Shown here one piece after another: positions 1 through 12,182 of a stretch of DNA of 64,000 nucleotides. Position numbers and translations under genes: made by a program. This DNA comes from Tretioscincus oriximinensis (taxonomy: Eukaryota > Chordata > Lepidosauria > Squamata > Gymnophthalmidae), in the NCBI GenBank assembly GCA_022410635.1, contig JAJVDF010000418.1, positions 920,983 to 984,982 of the forward strand. Reading direction: 5' to 3'. The notes under the pieces are model-generated. The model ran no database searches. It was given only the letters and a program-made list of their open reading frames with translations, and was not told the DNA's origin. The first letter of the stretch is position 1. The number at the start of each line of letters is the position of its first letter.

Positions 1-132
1 ACTAGGCTTCCACATCTTTATTAATTTTTTGTAATGTTGGATTTGTAAATGTGCAAAATTTGGGCACATTTTTTAAGTTGTAGCAGATGTGGGAAGAGGA
101 CAAAAACAGATTACCCAACCAATGCATCCATT

Positions 133-450
133 AAGAAGAAGAAGAAGAAGAAGAACTTGGTTCTTATACCCCACTTTTCTCACCTTTCAAAGGGACTCAA
201 AGCGGCTTACAAGGATATATTTTGCCCGAAGGCTCACATTCTATCTTCCCCACCAGGCTCTGGTGGTTCCCATGTATCTACTTGCAGTCAGTTGCAATTT
301 CTTGCAATTCCTGCTTTCGAATAGGTGGGTTGGCTGGAGCTACAGGCTAGTGGAAGGTGCTCACCCCTCCCCACTTCCAACACAGGGCTTCGAAACCCCG
401 TCTCCCAGGTGAGAGACGAGTTCCTAAGCAACTGAGCTATCCGTGCCTCC
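133..450 (-). mobile_element. tRNA-derived SINE
   Basis: Read on the minus strand, it starts GAGGCACGGATAGCTCAGTT (A-box TAGCTCAGTTG) and has the B-box-like GGTTTCGAAGCCC. The body ends in a (CTT)n-type tail, seen here as gaagaagaag at 133-154. The same element recurs near 16.4, 43.3 and 50.8 kb. Confidence 0.8.
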
Positions 451-1130
451 AGAAGCCAATGCAAATTTTGTGTGGACTATGAAACGGAGCAGGAAAGGAG
501 CTGGAAACGGAAGAAAACAAGAGAGGGAATTTAATTCATTTTGTAGTTCTCAAAACTGCTTTTTTCACCTCCATGAGAACGCAGCAGCCTCACTGACCTT
601 TCTCTACAATACATGGTATTATGTAGTATGATTCAAACCTGCCTATTTCATAATTCAGACAGACCATGAAGACTTTTTTAACCAATCAATTGAGCTGAAA
701 ATGAAATACAAGCCTGTACTTTTAAGTATCTGTGCTACTCTGCTTCCCTTTGGATAGACCGCCTGCTTTTAAGTTCCAGTGAAATCNGATGGCTAGTTAT
801 TGTTTGACTTTGGCTATATCATGTTTCTTACCTTTAATTTGTATTATTGGGAAAAATAACTTTTAATACAACGTACACTATGTTTCAATCATTGTATAAT
901 GAATATAAAACTATTTGCTACGAAATTTACCTCTGATCCACATACTCTTGAAAGTGTCCATTGAATTTAATCCCTGTTGGTTACTTGAGTCCAATTCTGT
1001 TTAGAAATCTCATCTCCGCATAATGGTAATGAAAAAAATAAGATGCAAAGAGCCTTTAATGGNATTCAGTTTCCAAAAAGATAAATTTAGATTCTTTTCC
1101 CGGGGCCATCTACAGAGGTTAAGTGTACTG
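451..1130. other. No gene seen; AT-rich unique DNA
   Basis: No splice-flanked coding stretch or recognisable repeat was found; short open frames here have no family resemblance. Confidence 0.5.
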
Positions 1131-1135
1131 ACTGA

Positions 1136-1626
1136 AGTGATCTGATTGAAGTGTACAAAATCATGCATGGGATCGACAGAGTGAATAGAGAAAAAATGTT
1201 TTCTCTATCACACAACACAAGGACCAGAGGGCACTCCTTAAAACTAATGGGTAGAAAAGTGAGAACAGACAAAGGAAAGTATTTTTTCACCCAGAGGGTC
1301 ATCGGCCTGTGGAATTTACTTCCTGAAGAGGTGGTGGTAGCTAACAGCTTGGATAGTTTCAAGACAGGACTAGACAGGTTTATGGACACTAAGGGTATAA
1401 ATGGATACTAAGATAGTTGTCTGGATGTAGCCTCCGGGATGGAGCAACAGGCAGGACTTTTGAAATACCATTTGCAGGGAGTCACGAACAGGAGCAGCAT
1501 ATTTTGCTTTCCTCTGTTTGGACTGCCCAGGGGCATCTGGTGGGCCTCTGTGTGACACAGAATGCTGGACTCGATGCGCTGTGGCCTGATCCAGTATGGC
1601 TCTTCTTATGTTCTTATGTTCTTGTT
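1136..1626 (+). mobile_element. LINE 3' end, L2-like
   Basis: Translation YKIMHGIDRVNREKMFSL, then NTRTRGHSLKL, RTDKGKYFFTQRVIGLWN and LPEEVV is the C-terminal tail of a non-LTR retrotransposon ORF2, ending at TAA 1411. A 3' UTR follows (ATGCTGGACTCGATG...) and the element ends in tandem CTTATGTT units at about 1604-1626. It is strongly 5'-truncated. Copies recur on both strands through the window. Confidence 0.8.
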
Positions 1627-2780
1627 CTAAGTGGTCTTTAGATGGCCTATAGCATTAAGTTCTGTTTCAGCATCTTTGTGTCAGTTCATTTGGGAACTTG
1701 TTTTATATCTGATGAATACAAATCAAGTCATTAACGAAACTCTGTGTAAAACTGTAGTAAACAGAGTATCCATGCAGATATATAAGAAGTTTTTCTATCA
1801 GACAAAGTACCTTTTCCCACAGGTAGATTTTAGGAATGTCAGAGTGATTGAACACATGACCAGGTAAATTAATCTGGTTTTCATGAGTTCCTGGACACTG
1901 CTCATTCTTCCACATGGTACTGTTACTATTTACCATAAAGTTTGTCACTATAATTTATCCTTCCATCCATTGACTGTCATAACTCACTACCCAGAAAGCT
2001 ATATGCTATATGGGTGTGTTAAGCAGTTGGTTAATAACTTTGTTTTCCTTTCATGAGAGCAATACTGAATAATGCTGGAGGTGACTTTTGCTGGATTCCA
2101 TTCCTGAGAAACCTAGTTTGAAAGTAGAGTATTTATACCTACATCTAATGTTCGTCAATGGATGAGGAAATTGTATAAGATAATTATTTGGTTTCAAATT
2201 AATAGTACTGTCATACTAGAAATTAGTAGTTTTGAAATTAGGTCTTCATTAATAATGTATTATGGAAATGTTTAATGTCAATCTTGGATTGGCTTCACTG
2301 ATCCAGGGTGGGACCTAGGGTGGGTTTGGAAGTAAAATATTTGTAAAATCTAAAATAAAGTTAATAAAAAACTTACGTAATAAGGACAGAATTCTGCAAA
2401 ACACATAAGCAATGGAGATGCACTTGACGCTATGAATGTACTTAACTAATAGATGTTTTTAGAGTAAAGTGTTTTTTTCATCTACATCTTCTGCACTTGC
2501 ACAGAGGAAAAAACAGACTTTTTAATGTTTTAGGGAACTGAGATTCTTGATATAGACTGGGTGACAGTTGTCAGCAATAACAAAATTTAAAAAAATTGGA
2601 TGATAAAGATATGGTCTGCAATAGTTAATTACTCTCTTATTGCGCAACAAAAAATGGATGGTCCATGAAAAGATGCAGAGGCTCAGTTCATGGAAAATGG
2701 TCCCCACTATTATTATGCAATGCTTACAATTTTATAACTTACTTACCTTGTAACCAACACCTTTGTTTGAATAAAAGTTT
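1627..2780. other. No gene seen; AT-rich DNA
   Basis: No coding exon, structured RNA or clear transposon could be supported. Confidence 0.5.
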
Positions 2781-2789
2781 ATTTAAGAA

Positions 2790-3020
2790 AAAAACAGTAA
2801 CGAAATTACCAATTTCTGATTTCTCTGATTTTTTGTTTCCAGTTTTAAGGTTAACAGTTATTTTTCTGCCTGCTTTTCTATGCAGTTTTTTTTCACGATG
2901 GCAAGAGCTTATTTAAAAGCTTGAATGCTCAGCAGCTTCGTGATTTATCAAAGTAGTAACAGCAGTAGCCCAAAACGTGTGCGCCTTTGCTGCTAACAGG
3001 AAGTTGGCTGGGGGGGACAG
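2790..3020 (+). repeat. Interspersed repeat H
   Basis: It shares CTGCCTGCTTTTCTATG, TTTTTTCACGATG and AACAGCAGTAGCCCAAA-like blocks with copies near 49.0 kb (same strand) and 41.5 and 54.4 kb (opposite strand). The class is unknown; it has no coding capacity. Confidence 0.5.
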
Positions 3021-3339
3021 GTCACTGTGTCAGCGGTGGGTCAAGCTACCTTCCTGGGTTCTATCCATAGAGTTATAACTGGGATAAGAAACAAAGGAAA
3101 TTTTTATCAGCTTAGCCTGTTTTGCCCCTTGCTATCACGACTGAGATTCTATTTCCCAACTTAAAGCAAAGTGGGAAGACTGCTACTAACATCTGGGGAT
3201 TTATGGTTTTTCCTCTGCATCTCTTCCAATGCTGTGTCTTGGGATCCCTGCTCGTCCTTCAAAACCCCTGATAGCAGACAGGAACCCAACAGGCAAAGCT
3301 CACATGCGGTGATACACAATGAAAGCTGCATTCCTATTT

Positions 3340-3610
3340 TAACAATAACCGTCTCAAACGCCATGAGAAAGTCGTAATCGCTGGATGCACCGTCTCTGGC
3401 TTAAAAAACGCTCAAATGGACAAAGCCCATTTCTGCTCTATTTATGCGCGTCTGTGTATATCTTGCGCTACCCGCGTGCGCCCCCTTCTGTTCTCGCCTC
3501 GAAGTGACGAAAAGGAAACCTGTTAATCAATTGCGCACGCGCTTAAGGGAACCCGCGCTGACGCTGAAGTGTAATGTTGCTTAGCAACGTTGAGGCCCTT
3601 GTTACAAGCC
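3340..3610. promoter_or_regulatory. CpG-rich candidate promoter with NRF1-like and RFX X-box-like sites
   Basis: CpG density jumps here compared with the flanks. TGCGCACGCGC at 3532-3542 fits the NRF1 palindrome, and GTTGCTTAGCAAC at 3576-3588 fits an RFX X-box (two half-sites with a one-base spacer). This pairing is typical of broadly expressed and ciliary gene promoters. No adjacent exon could be assigned. A minus-strand open frame 3364-3161 (MAFETVIVKIGMQLSL...) starts just downstream but is not recognised. Confidence 0.4.
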
Positions 3611-3654
3611 ACATATCTACTCCTACCATCTTCTGTTCTGAACTAAGAACTGAA

Positions 3655-3735
3655 CGAAACCAAAACCCAACTTACATCCAGTTCTTCAGGACTGAAGATC
3701 GTTTAAAATCACCTACGTGACCAGGGTCTTAGCTG
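3655..3735 (-). repeat. Repeat G with palindromic TTCAGTCCTGAA core
   Basis: AGTTCTTCAGGACTGAAGAT, then GTTTAAAATCACCTACGTGA and CCAGGGTCTTA, matches other copies near 44.5, 53.7, 62.5 and 63.1 kb. It is part of a short, non-coding interspersed family. Confidence 0.45.
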
Positions 3736-4005
3736 CATTCAATGCAAATTCATTCCCATAATGCAACTTTATTCTGAAATAAAATTGAATTATGCCATTA
3801 AATATGAATTCAACCGGGGATAATGGGGGTTATTATGGTACTACTGCAAGTCAGTAGAGAAATGTACCAAAAACAGCTCATCGCCTGTGTCTATGTAATG
3901 ATATGTACAAGTACAGTATACATTTATTACAATATATTGTCCCAACTGGGCTCAATACATCACCAAATGTGGCTATGGTCATCAGACACATACATCAATA
4001 GACAC

Positions 4006-4362
4006 AGGCAAACCAGATTTGCTGATGCCCAAACTGGGGAAATTTGCAAATTTGTATATTCACCCACCAACATGCATACCCCTCTGAAATCCCTGCCCAA
4101 GAAATCAATGAAGCACTCAAACCTTTTTTGAAGTGTGTGAGATTTTTGCAACGTATGTGAGAAATTTGCATTTCTTATTTTTTACTGAGGAGAGGGTGAC
4201 TTCAGGAGCTGGCCCTTGTTGCCAGAGCCTCCTAGTTGTGGTGCAGTGATTTAAAAAAAATTAAAACAATTTTTTTTAATTTCTCAGCAAAAAATGAGGA
4301 AATCAGGGGGCCCTGAGAAGGCGGGGCAGACACCCCAAAACTGGGTCATTTGGTCAGCCTAA
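4006..4362 (+). mobile_element. hAT-type fold-back element, long form (B1)
   Basis: Degenerate AGGCAAACCAG start and GGTCAGCCT end, flanked by an exact 8-bp duplication AATAGACA. The interior has the long-form segments (GCCCAAACTGGGG; CAGGAGCTGGCCC; AATTTCTCAGCAAAAAATG). Non-coding. Confidence 0.75.
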
Positions 4363-5695
4363 TAGACATCATAGAACAAGAGCTTAACTTACGGAATCCA
4401 TGAAAAATTGGATCCCTACTAAACAACTTTTCATAAACTTTGGAAGCTATGATGCCTGGGGGATACGCATAATAGTTTGTATCATCTTAAAGACTTGGTG
4501 AAGTGAAATTAAGATTTGAAGACTATTTATATAGGACTTTCTGAAGTAAATAGAAGAGCCAGAGGAAGCTTCCATGTGAAATCCCATCTTTACCTGGTAA
4601 AGAGATTGCTCTATATTATCTTGGTTTCTTATGCAGACAATGTTTAAATTGTTCTATGTCTGATGGCCATGTTGGTGGTGTTGAGCCCAGTTGGGACTAT
4701 ACGCTGTAATTAAATGTATATAGCTAGTAGATATCGTTGAATATANAGAGAGAGACACAGGTGTACCTTGTGGTGAGCTATTTTTGATATATTTCTCTGC
4801 TGAACTAAATATAAATGGCGTAAGTAAGTGACATCTAGATGCAGTTGCTGCTTGTGAGAAATAGAGCATGGATGTTGGATTTCCAATCTTGAGAAAAGGA
4901 TAATGACGTCAATGTGAAGGAACTATTAAAATCCTTAGGTTTCATCAGCAAAACCACGAAGGGCCAACTTCAAGACATGAGACAGAAATCCTCTGGCATG
5001 GGAAAAGATAGCTGGCCATTAGCCAGGGAACGAATTGTGCCAGATTAAGACGAAAAGTAACAACGAAAGGGATGAATGAACAAAGGGAGCTAACAAAGAA
5101 CTTGGTTCTGGGAGTTGAAAAGACAATTCGGTGATTGACTGGCTCTATCTGTAATAGGAACAGCTTGTATGATAATGATTACCTGGCAGTTCGTAATTGT
5201 GTGAGAAATTGCCATGATCAGAGAATGATCAATGAAAGTTAGAGGCCAGGGTTGGCAATTATGGGGGTATAAAAGCTTGAGTATTGATAGACCCTTTGTG
5301 CCTCCATCTTTGCAGACACATGAGCCTGTAGGAGCGTCCTTTCCCCTTTTCCTTTCTGTTAACCCTTCACTGACTGTCATACTTAATGGTTGTAATAAAT
5401 GTTCTTTATCTGCTTCATCAATCNTGGTGTGGTTTTATAGCTGATATGGGAGATGGCTGGGGCCCCTCTTCATTAATTTATGACGCTGCTGTTGGTCAAA
5501 AATGCAAAAACATTTTTGCATTTCCCAATGCCTCTCTCGCATGCTTACCAGGTGAACCCAGTTATCTATGATTAATAATTGCTTCTGAAGGGCACAGCCT
5601 TTGACTTTTGCTGCTTAAACAGCTGCTCCATCACTACAGTTCTGNGTTGCTGCTTTAAACTTTTAAAAGTTCCAGCAATCAAACTAATAAATCTT
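4363..5695. other. No gene seen
   Basis: Mixed-composition DNA with several short open frames but no splice-consistent or family-like coding signal. Confidence 0.45.
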
Positions 5696-5699
5696 GAAG

Positions 5700-7950
5700 G
5701 GATAAAAGGATGCTGACAGAAACAGACAGCAAGGATGATAGATTAAATAAGACTAGGGCAGATCAGGAAATTAAACTATACAAAATTAATAACATACAAA
5801 TAAGCATACAAAACTATTCAGACGACACTCTAATATGGACTGGAGAACCACTGCAAACAATAGTATCCCTAAAAAATATTTTACAGAACTTTAAAGACCT
5901 ATCAGGCCTGAAGGTGAACTTCAACAAATCGGAAATCATGTACAAAANTATTAGCACTAGACAACAACAACAAATACAGAGGATTAGTAACCTAAAAATT
6001 CAAAAGAAAAAAAAACACACAAATATCTGGGAATATGGATAACAAAAAACTATAGTAAAATGATATCAACAAACTATAATCCAGTGATAAAAAAATTAAA
6101 AGAATGGGAGAAATACCACATCATTCCTTTGTTGCTGCAATAAAAATGAAATTACTATCAAAAATATTATTTTTATTTCAAGTTATTCCAATATACCCAA
6201 CGAAGGAAAAAATGAAGAAACTGGACNAACTATTTTCACAATATATATTTAAAACAAAAAGTTCTAGAATAGCGAAACATATAATTCAAAAGAAAAGTCA
6301 AGAAGGAGGATGGGGTATCCCAAATTTAAACTTGTATTACAATGCTTTTAGACTATCAAATTTATTACATCATGAAAGGAACCTCAAACCAAAATGGTGT
6401 CAGATAGAGGAGAATTACTGTCCATAAATAAACTCTTATTTACAGAAATGATGTGAAAAAATTGGACAGTAATTCAAACAATACAATGGTAAATGAACAA
6501 AGAAGAATTTGGCTTAAGTGGCAAAAAAACTGCTCAACACCAATAGTAAAGAAATGCGGTTAAAGTCTTATTACCCATTGAAACAAATAATTCCAAATGA
6601 TATTTGGTTGGCACCAGAAAGTAATTGTTTAAACAGAATAAAATATTTTTTTTTGATGATCAACTGCAACTTAAGGATAATGCAATAAGAAATGACATGG
6701 GGGCATATAATTTAAACTGGCTGGTTTATGACATCTTAAGAAAGCCCCTTCCATCTAGGAAATTTGGTGAAATGATGAGAAAAATAAATGAATAAGAAAA
6801 GATAATAATTAAACACCATGAAATATTGAGAGGTATAGTTTAAAACTCTATAACATAATGCTGAATATTTAAAGACCAATTAGAAAATAAGATAAAAATA
6901 AGATGAGAAACAGATTTAGGTGAAAATATAACGGAGGAGATATGGAAAGAGACTGCAGATAATAAACCTGAATGGTTTAGATCATACACAAAAATTAGAG
7001 AAACATATACAAAGGGCATTTTATAGGCTNTCCAGATGACCCCTTTTTTTTGGGGGGGGGGGGGCTTAAAACCTGATTTTGGGATGCTTCCTGGTTTTTT
7101 CTGAGCAAAATTTAAAAAAATAAATAAATTTCTCAGCAAAAATCTTTTTTTGAAAAAAAAAATTCTCAGAAAAAAACGGGAAGCACCCAAACCGGGTTTT
7201 CAACCCCCACAAAAAGGGGTCATCTGGTCAGCCTATCTTTAGGTAGTATCAAACACCAGTTCAAATGGCAAGAATATCGGGCCAAAACACTGCTAATAGT
7301 TGAAGGGGATGCCAAAATATGTGGTGGCAGTGTGCAGAGGTAAATATTTTTTGGAATATAATTGAGAATGAAATAAAGCATATATTTTTAAGCCTTCCCC
7401 CAAGAACGCCNAGAGTATATCTGTTACAAGACTTTCATAACTTAAGATTAACAAAAAATCAGAAGGAATTGCTGCACAAGGTAATTTGTGCAGCCAAAGC
7501 AGATATTGAAAAAAGTTGGAAAACGTTAGAAAACTGTAATTTAGAAAATTGGTATTCAGTGCTGTGGGAATATTTCTTAAATGATTGTATAGCAGAATCC
7601 AATAAAGAAGGTGGAAATGCACATAGAATAATTAACGAAATATGGAATCCCCTATTGGCCAGTCTATGAGCGAAATGGATTTTCCTGGAAGGCAAGTTCT
7701 TGTAAGATGGTTGTAAGAAATAAAGAGAAGCAGAAGAGAGAATTGGAAGGAAANGAAGGATGAATAATGGTGAGTCTTATGTTTTTGTTTGTTTGTTTGT
7801 TATATTATGTTGTATATTGTATGAGGTATGGTTGGGCAATCAGATTATATGTTAGATATTAAATGTATCAAATATGTATGAATTATAGCATGTAAGAAGA
7901 AGACAGATTGTATTTTGTGTATGTGTGTAACAAAACACATTAAAAAAAGA
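5700..7950 (+). mobile_element. L1 LINE, ORF2 3' half, decayed
   Basis: The reverse transcriptase motif is visible as YSDDTLIW (YSDD at 5815-5826), followed by SGLKVNFNKSEIM. Then come the L1 C-terminal segments IAKHIIQKKSQEGGWGIPNL (near 6270-6330) and MWWQCAEVNIFWN (near 7319), ending with the stop after NEIWNPLLASL at 7669. Frames change between blocks, so it is a dead, 5'-truncated copy. The A-rich end is near 7940. It is interrupted at 7024-7235 by a fold-back element. Confidence 0.85.
7024..7235. mobile_element. hAT-type fold-back element, short form (A)
   Basis: TAGGCTNTCCAGATGACCCC at one end and GGGGTCATCTGGTCAGCCTA at the other, with a palindromic body rich in CTGAGnAAAAA / TTTTTCTGAG. 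It is inserted inside the L1 copy, so it is younger than that L1. Confidence 0.8.
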
Positions 7951-8069
7951 ATATGAGTTAAGTGTAGGAGGAAATGTGCTAATTAAAAATATTCTAACAG
8001 GCCATGGGCTGGCAACAGAGAAATCTTCTATTTTCCAGAAACTACTGTGATAAATGAAAATATGAAGTT

Positions 8070-8220
8070 CAGGAAACTTCTGGGCTATACCTCAGAATAG
8101 GAAACTTCCTAAGAGTAGTCTATGGCAGGCCCCATTCAGGGCTTGCCATAGTCTACACTGGCATGTGGATGTCCAAGAACTGTACTGAGATATAACCCAG
8201 AATAAGACTCAGTCAGGACA
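8070..8220. mobile_element. Fold-back element family C
   Basis: The central palindrome CTATGGCAGGCCCC...GGGCTTGCCATAG is flanked by CACTGGCATGTGGATG and ends AACCCAGAATAAGACTC. Other copies are at 37.35, 44.11, 48.74 and 63.30 kb. Confidence 0.6.
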
Positions 8221-9600
8221 AGGACAGGATGAGAGATAACACTTCCACATTTAGAAAAAACATATATTGCTTTTATACACTTTTTTCTTTGTTTTGGGAT
8301 TTTCCAGCCTGAGCAACACACCACTTTCAAACACTGAATACAGATAGTGACTGATACAAATAGTTGCTTTGGTAACCAGAGCTGAGATGATTGGCAGTCA
8401 CCAGTTTTGTCAAAATGGGTCCTCCTGGTGGTAATGAGATTTGAGAGCAAGAGGGTTTGAAGCACCAAGGCCACGGTGAGACAAAGAGTGCTGAAAAAAA
8501 AGCAATAAAAATATATGTAACCAGAAGAGGATGTTAGATCTATCTTGCTCATTAAAAGTGGAGGAAATAGGAGAATCAGTGACCCACATTCCCCAGTTAC
8601 TGATCATGCTGGTGGAGGAAGTAGAATTGGCATTTAGAAACAGTATCTGGAGCACCAGAAGTTCCTCACAACTATTCCAAATATTTGTGTAGGAGTGCCT
8701 TCCTGTTATTGTTGGACTGTCAGCAAGTGCTAGTAGTTATTATTCCTCTGATTACGATAACACACATACATGCATTCTATATATTTTGGTTATGCAAAGA
8801 GACTATTTCCAACGAGACCCACAAACTGGTAGCCATTCTAGATAGCTTCAATAACCGGGGAAAGGAAAGGAAAGGCCACCTGAACAGAGATACTGCTTCC
8901 ATCTATTCTCATCAGCTTAGACTCTAATAGGAATGAAGAGGACCTTGAAATAATGACTTCCTAGCAGTCTGCAGATGACAGCCTAGTAGTTTGCTTTTTC
9001 TTCCCCTTGTAACTGTTTCCAGAAGATAAACAACAGGAGAGGTCTTTCTTGTCAAGATGAGAGTCTGGACTTCTGTTAGGTGACCTTGAGGGGCTGTTAC
9101 CTGTAGCTGCTGCTTATGTAAGGCTCAAANGTAGTAGCAGCTACCAGTAGCAACTGCTACAACATTGCCTTTATTCATTGAAAGCCCCTTTTCCCTCATG
9201 TCCCTTTTTTAGATTATAAGACTGGGGAGCCATTTATGTGTGTAGCATAGCTGCCTCTGGGAGGAATACTTCTTGAATGTTTTCTCACTTGCTTTGAGGA
9301 AATCAGGGCTGACAATGGAATGACTTCAATTTAATTTTGTCTTCTTCTCCATCAGCTGCTGTCAAGTTGTTCAGGTAGTTTTTATGTATGTGGATAATTT
9401 ATGGCTGCCAGTTGGAATCCAATAATCAACTTGGACAGACTTCAAAAGAATTTTAGAATGTAAAATGAAAGGCAAGTCGCATCTCAGGGCGGGTTGCAGT
9501 CAGATAATAGGGCAACTCATGAACTATGTGTGAGCTACTCAAGGTGAGACAGAAATTTCCACCAGATGCCACTTATAATGCCCTCAGCACATAAGACAGA
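8221..9600. other. No gene seen
   Basis: No recognisable coding exon or repeat; the longest open frames have no domain resemblance. Confidence 0.45.
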
Positions 9601-9777
9601 TGGGGAAACGAAGGCCTGAGGGTCGGATCTGGCCCATGGAAATATTTAGTCCAGCATCCGGCATGCTCCCCATGAAACCATTAGCATTTTCTGGCTAAAG
9701 AATGGTTCTTCACTTTATTAAAATATGATGAAGTAAAATACAAAAAGATGAGGGAGGGAAGAAGATAAGGCAGAGAG

Positions 9778-10240
9778 GGGTGAAGGGCACGACACTTCCG
9801 AGTCCAATTCAAAGTGCTTGTTTTGACATATAAAGTCCTAAACGGCTTGGGACCTGCATACCTAAGGGACCGTCTACTCCTGTGCAGGCCAACCCGCTGC
9901 CTCAGGTCCGCTGGGGAGAATAGGCTCGTGGTGCCCTCTTCATGGAGAACAACTGGGGCACGCAAAAGAGCCTTCTCAGCGGTAGCCCCCCAATTATGGA
10001 ATAGCCTCCCTCTTGAGGCTCGCCAGGCGACATCTTTGTTAACATTCCGTCGTCTGGTGAAGACCTACCTCTTCACCCGGGCATTTGGTAGTTAGGGGAC
10101 CTCCCGGCCAGGTTCACGCCTGGGGGGGNGTGTGTGAATGGGTGGGGAGGGTTTGGGGGTCACTGTTTTTAACTGTTACGTTATTTTAATGTTGTAAGCT
10201 GCCCTGCGACCTTAGGGTGAAGGGCGGGATAAAAGTACTA
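9778..10240 (+). mobile_element. LINE 3' end, L2/Rex-like ORF2 tail
   Basis: The translation VLTYKVLNGLGPAYLRDRLL, then RSAGENRLVVPS, RAFSAVAPQLWNSLPLEARQ and TFRRLVKTYLF is the C-terminal tail of a non-LTR retrotransposon ORF2. The 3' UTR ends AAGGGCGGGATAAAAGTA and leads into an (AAT)n tail. Heavily 5'-truncated. Confidence 0.75.
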
Positions 10241-10242
10241 AA

Positions 10243-10299
<57 letters not shown>
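10243..10299 (+). repeat. (AAT)n microsatellite
   Basis: About 19 AAT units directly continue the 3' tail of the LINE fragment, so the microsatellite probably grew from the retrotransposon tail. Confidence 0.9.
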
Positions 10300-10300
<1 letters not shown>

Positions 10301-10775
10301 TGTGACCTGACAGTTTGGTCTGAAGTGGGGAGGCAGTTTGACCCTTAAGTTTTCTTACAAATATCCAAATGGCCCCTGACCTAAGAGGAAAATCCCTTTT
10401 CACACCCATTAAAGTTGCAAACTCTTAGTTTTTATGTTGGCCTGAAAATGACCCTAAAACCCAGTAATTTTCAACTCGACACAAAAACAGTTCTTGACAA
10501 AGTACGAGGAGGTGAGTTGATTGAAATAGTGCAATGGCTGGTCGAAGGAACATGTTCATAAAAATACCATCCTAGATATATTTAAACGTGTGGATGTTGT
10601 CACTCAACAATAATCCAACCTAAATGAAGCACTTCCTCTAAAAAGCAAAAGATTTTGTTTTGTTTGCATGTAGGTCCTTCTTTCTTCCAAGCGCTTTCCT
10701 CCTCCGTTTATGTGAGATATATCCAGCTAACTGGCCAAGGTGAGAACCTGTGGCTTCCAATGCCTCATTTCATAA

Positions 10776-10937
10776 TAGGCTGATCAGATGGCCCCTTTTG
10801 GGGGGGGGGTGAAAACCTTGTTTTGGGGTGCCTCCCAGTTTTTGCTGAGGGAAAAAGAATTCAAAAAAAGATTTTTTTTCAATTTTCTCAGCAAAAAACA
10901 GGAGGCATCCCAAAACCAGGTTCATCTGGTTAGCCTA
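10776..10937. mobile_element. hAT-type fold-back element, short form (A)
   Basis: TAGGCTGATCAGATGGCCCC to CATCTGGTTAGCCTA with the usual TTTTGCTGAG / CTCAGCAAAA inner arms. Non-coding. Confidence 0.75.
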
Positions 10938-12180
10938 CAATCAAACCACACCACTGCTTCTCCTTCTGTGTGCATTCAAAGATTCTGTGAACAAGGAGAA
11001 ATCTGTGACTCCCATGTTCCTTTGTAGAGGAATATACTTAACTAGCTCAGTCCAGCAGGGTTTTTCACTTCTGGACTGAGCTATGTACTTCTACAGCACT
11101 GCCCACCATATTATTGACTCATGGAAACTTCACCAGAAACAAGAACTGATTTCCTAACTACATCAGTGTCTGAAGGAATTAAGGCACGTAAACAAACAAA
11201 AACACAGGTTAATAAATTAAATTGTTTTAATGTATAGATTTTGCAAGATGTATTTCTTAAAAATATTTTCTATTGCATAACTTGCTCTGCCAGGTGTGTT
11301 AGAAGGTTCTTCTTGTAGCTATCTTTCCACGCTGTTTGCCAGGCACCCAATGGCAGCTATTAAACTCGCAACAGCCATGTTCCCACGTGTGTCAGGCTCA
11401 TTTATGGGCAGGTCTCTTCACAAGCAGGAGCACCAGCTTCATTCCTCCTCCCTGGTAGGATTCAACTCTTACCCCCTGTGTTTCTCAGAACTGTGTCTGA
11501 AGCTGCAGAACACCGTCTCCACTCAGGAAGCCAACTAACAGAATAAGCAGGATGCCTGGTTTTCAGGCAACTTCAGGCAGATTTTAAAACCAGCACCTAT
11601 TTGTACCTTAAACACTGGTGGCAGTATTGCATGACAACTAGCTTTGGGAGGTTTTCATGATGGGTTGGAAAGCTTGCTTGCTAGGCTTCTTGAATGCACT
11701 ATTGTGCCATGGGCTTTGGCATGCATAATCTTTGATACGTGGACTTGCATGTATCCATGTCTGTGACTCCCTCCCGCATTACATAAAGCGTAAGCCCTGC
11801 TAAGTGTTAACCCAAATGCATGGCACAGACACATGCACATTTCTGGTAATTCATGTTTGCACTCAGCATGCATTTGAGACACCCCCCCTCCCCCCAGTGC
11901 AAGAATGGTGGCACATGGCACCATTTTTGCCTATATGCCAAGACCTTACCAACGCACACTTTTGGGTACCCTGTGAACTGTGTTTAGGTATATCTTAGCA
12001 GTAAGAAAGCAAGAGTTCTGATATGAAGTAACAACTTTTCTTTCGAAAGGAAGAGCATAAAAAAAAATTAGATTCTAATTTTCTTTTGCATTTATTATGT
12101 TAACCACCCACGTGGGCAAGCTAGAGGTGTGCTGCCTTCCTCCTCTCACAATCCTCTGCTGAGAGTAATCCAGTGTTTCT
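10938..12180. other. No gene seen
   Basis: Contains a palindromic ACTAGCTCAGTCCAG / CTGGACTGAGCTA pair at 11041-11086. Otherwise nothing was recognised. Confidence 0.4.
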
Positions 12181-12182
12181 TC

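Larger units (their letters stand above)
9610..10400 (+). mobile_element. Repeat J split by a LINE insertion
   Basis: The left part (about 9610-9777, TTCTGGCTAAAGAATGG and following) and the right part (about 10302-10400, TTACAAATATCCAAATGGCC) match two ends of an uninterrupted minus-strand copy at 52563-52860. Between them sits a LINE tail and its microsatellite. Confidence 0.55.

Noticed and set aside
3161..3364. Minus frame of 67 codons just below the X-box-like site
   Set aside because: Position is suggestive, but there is no family match and no convincing splice donor; mentioned only with the promoter candidate.
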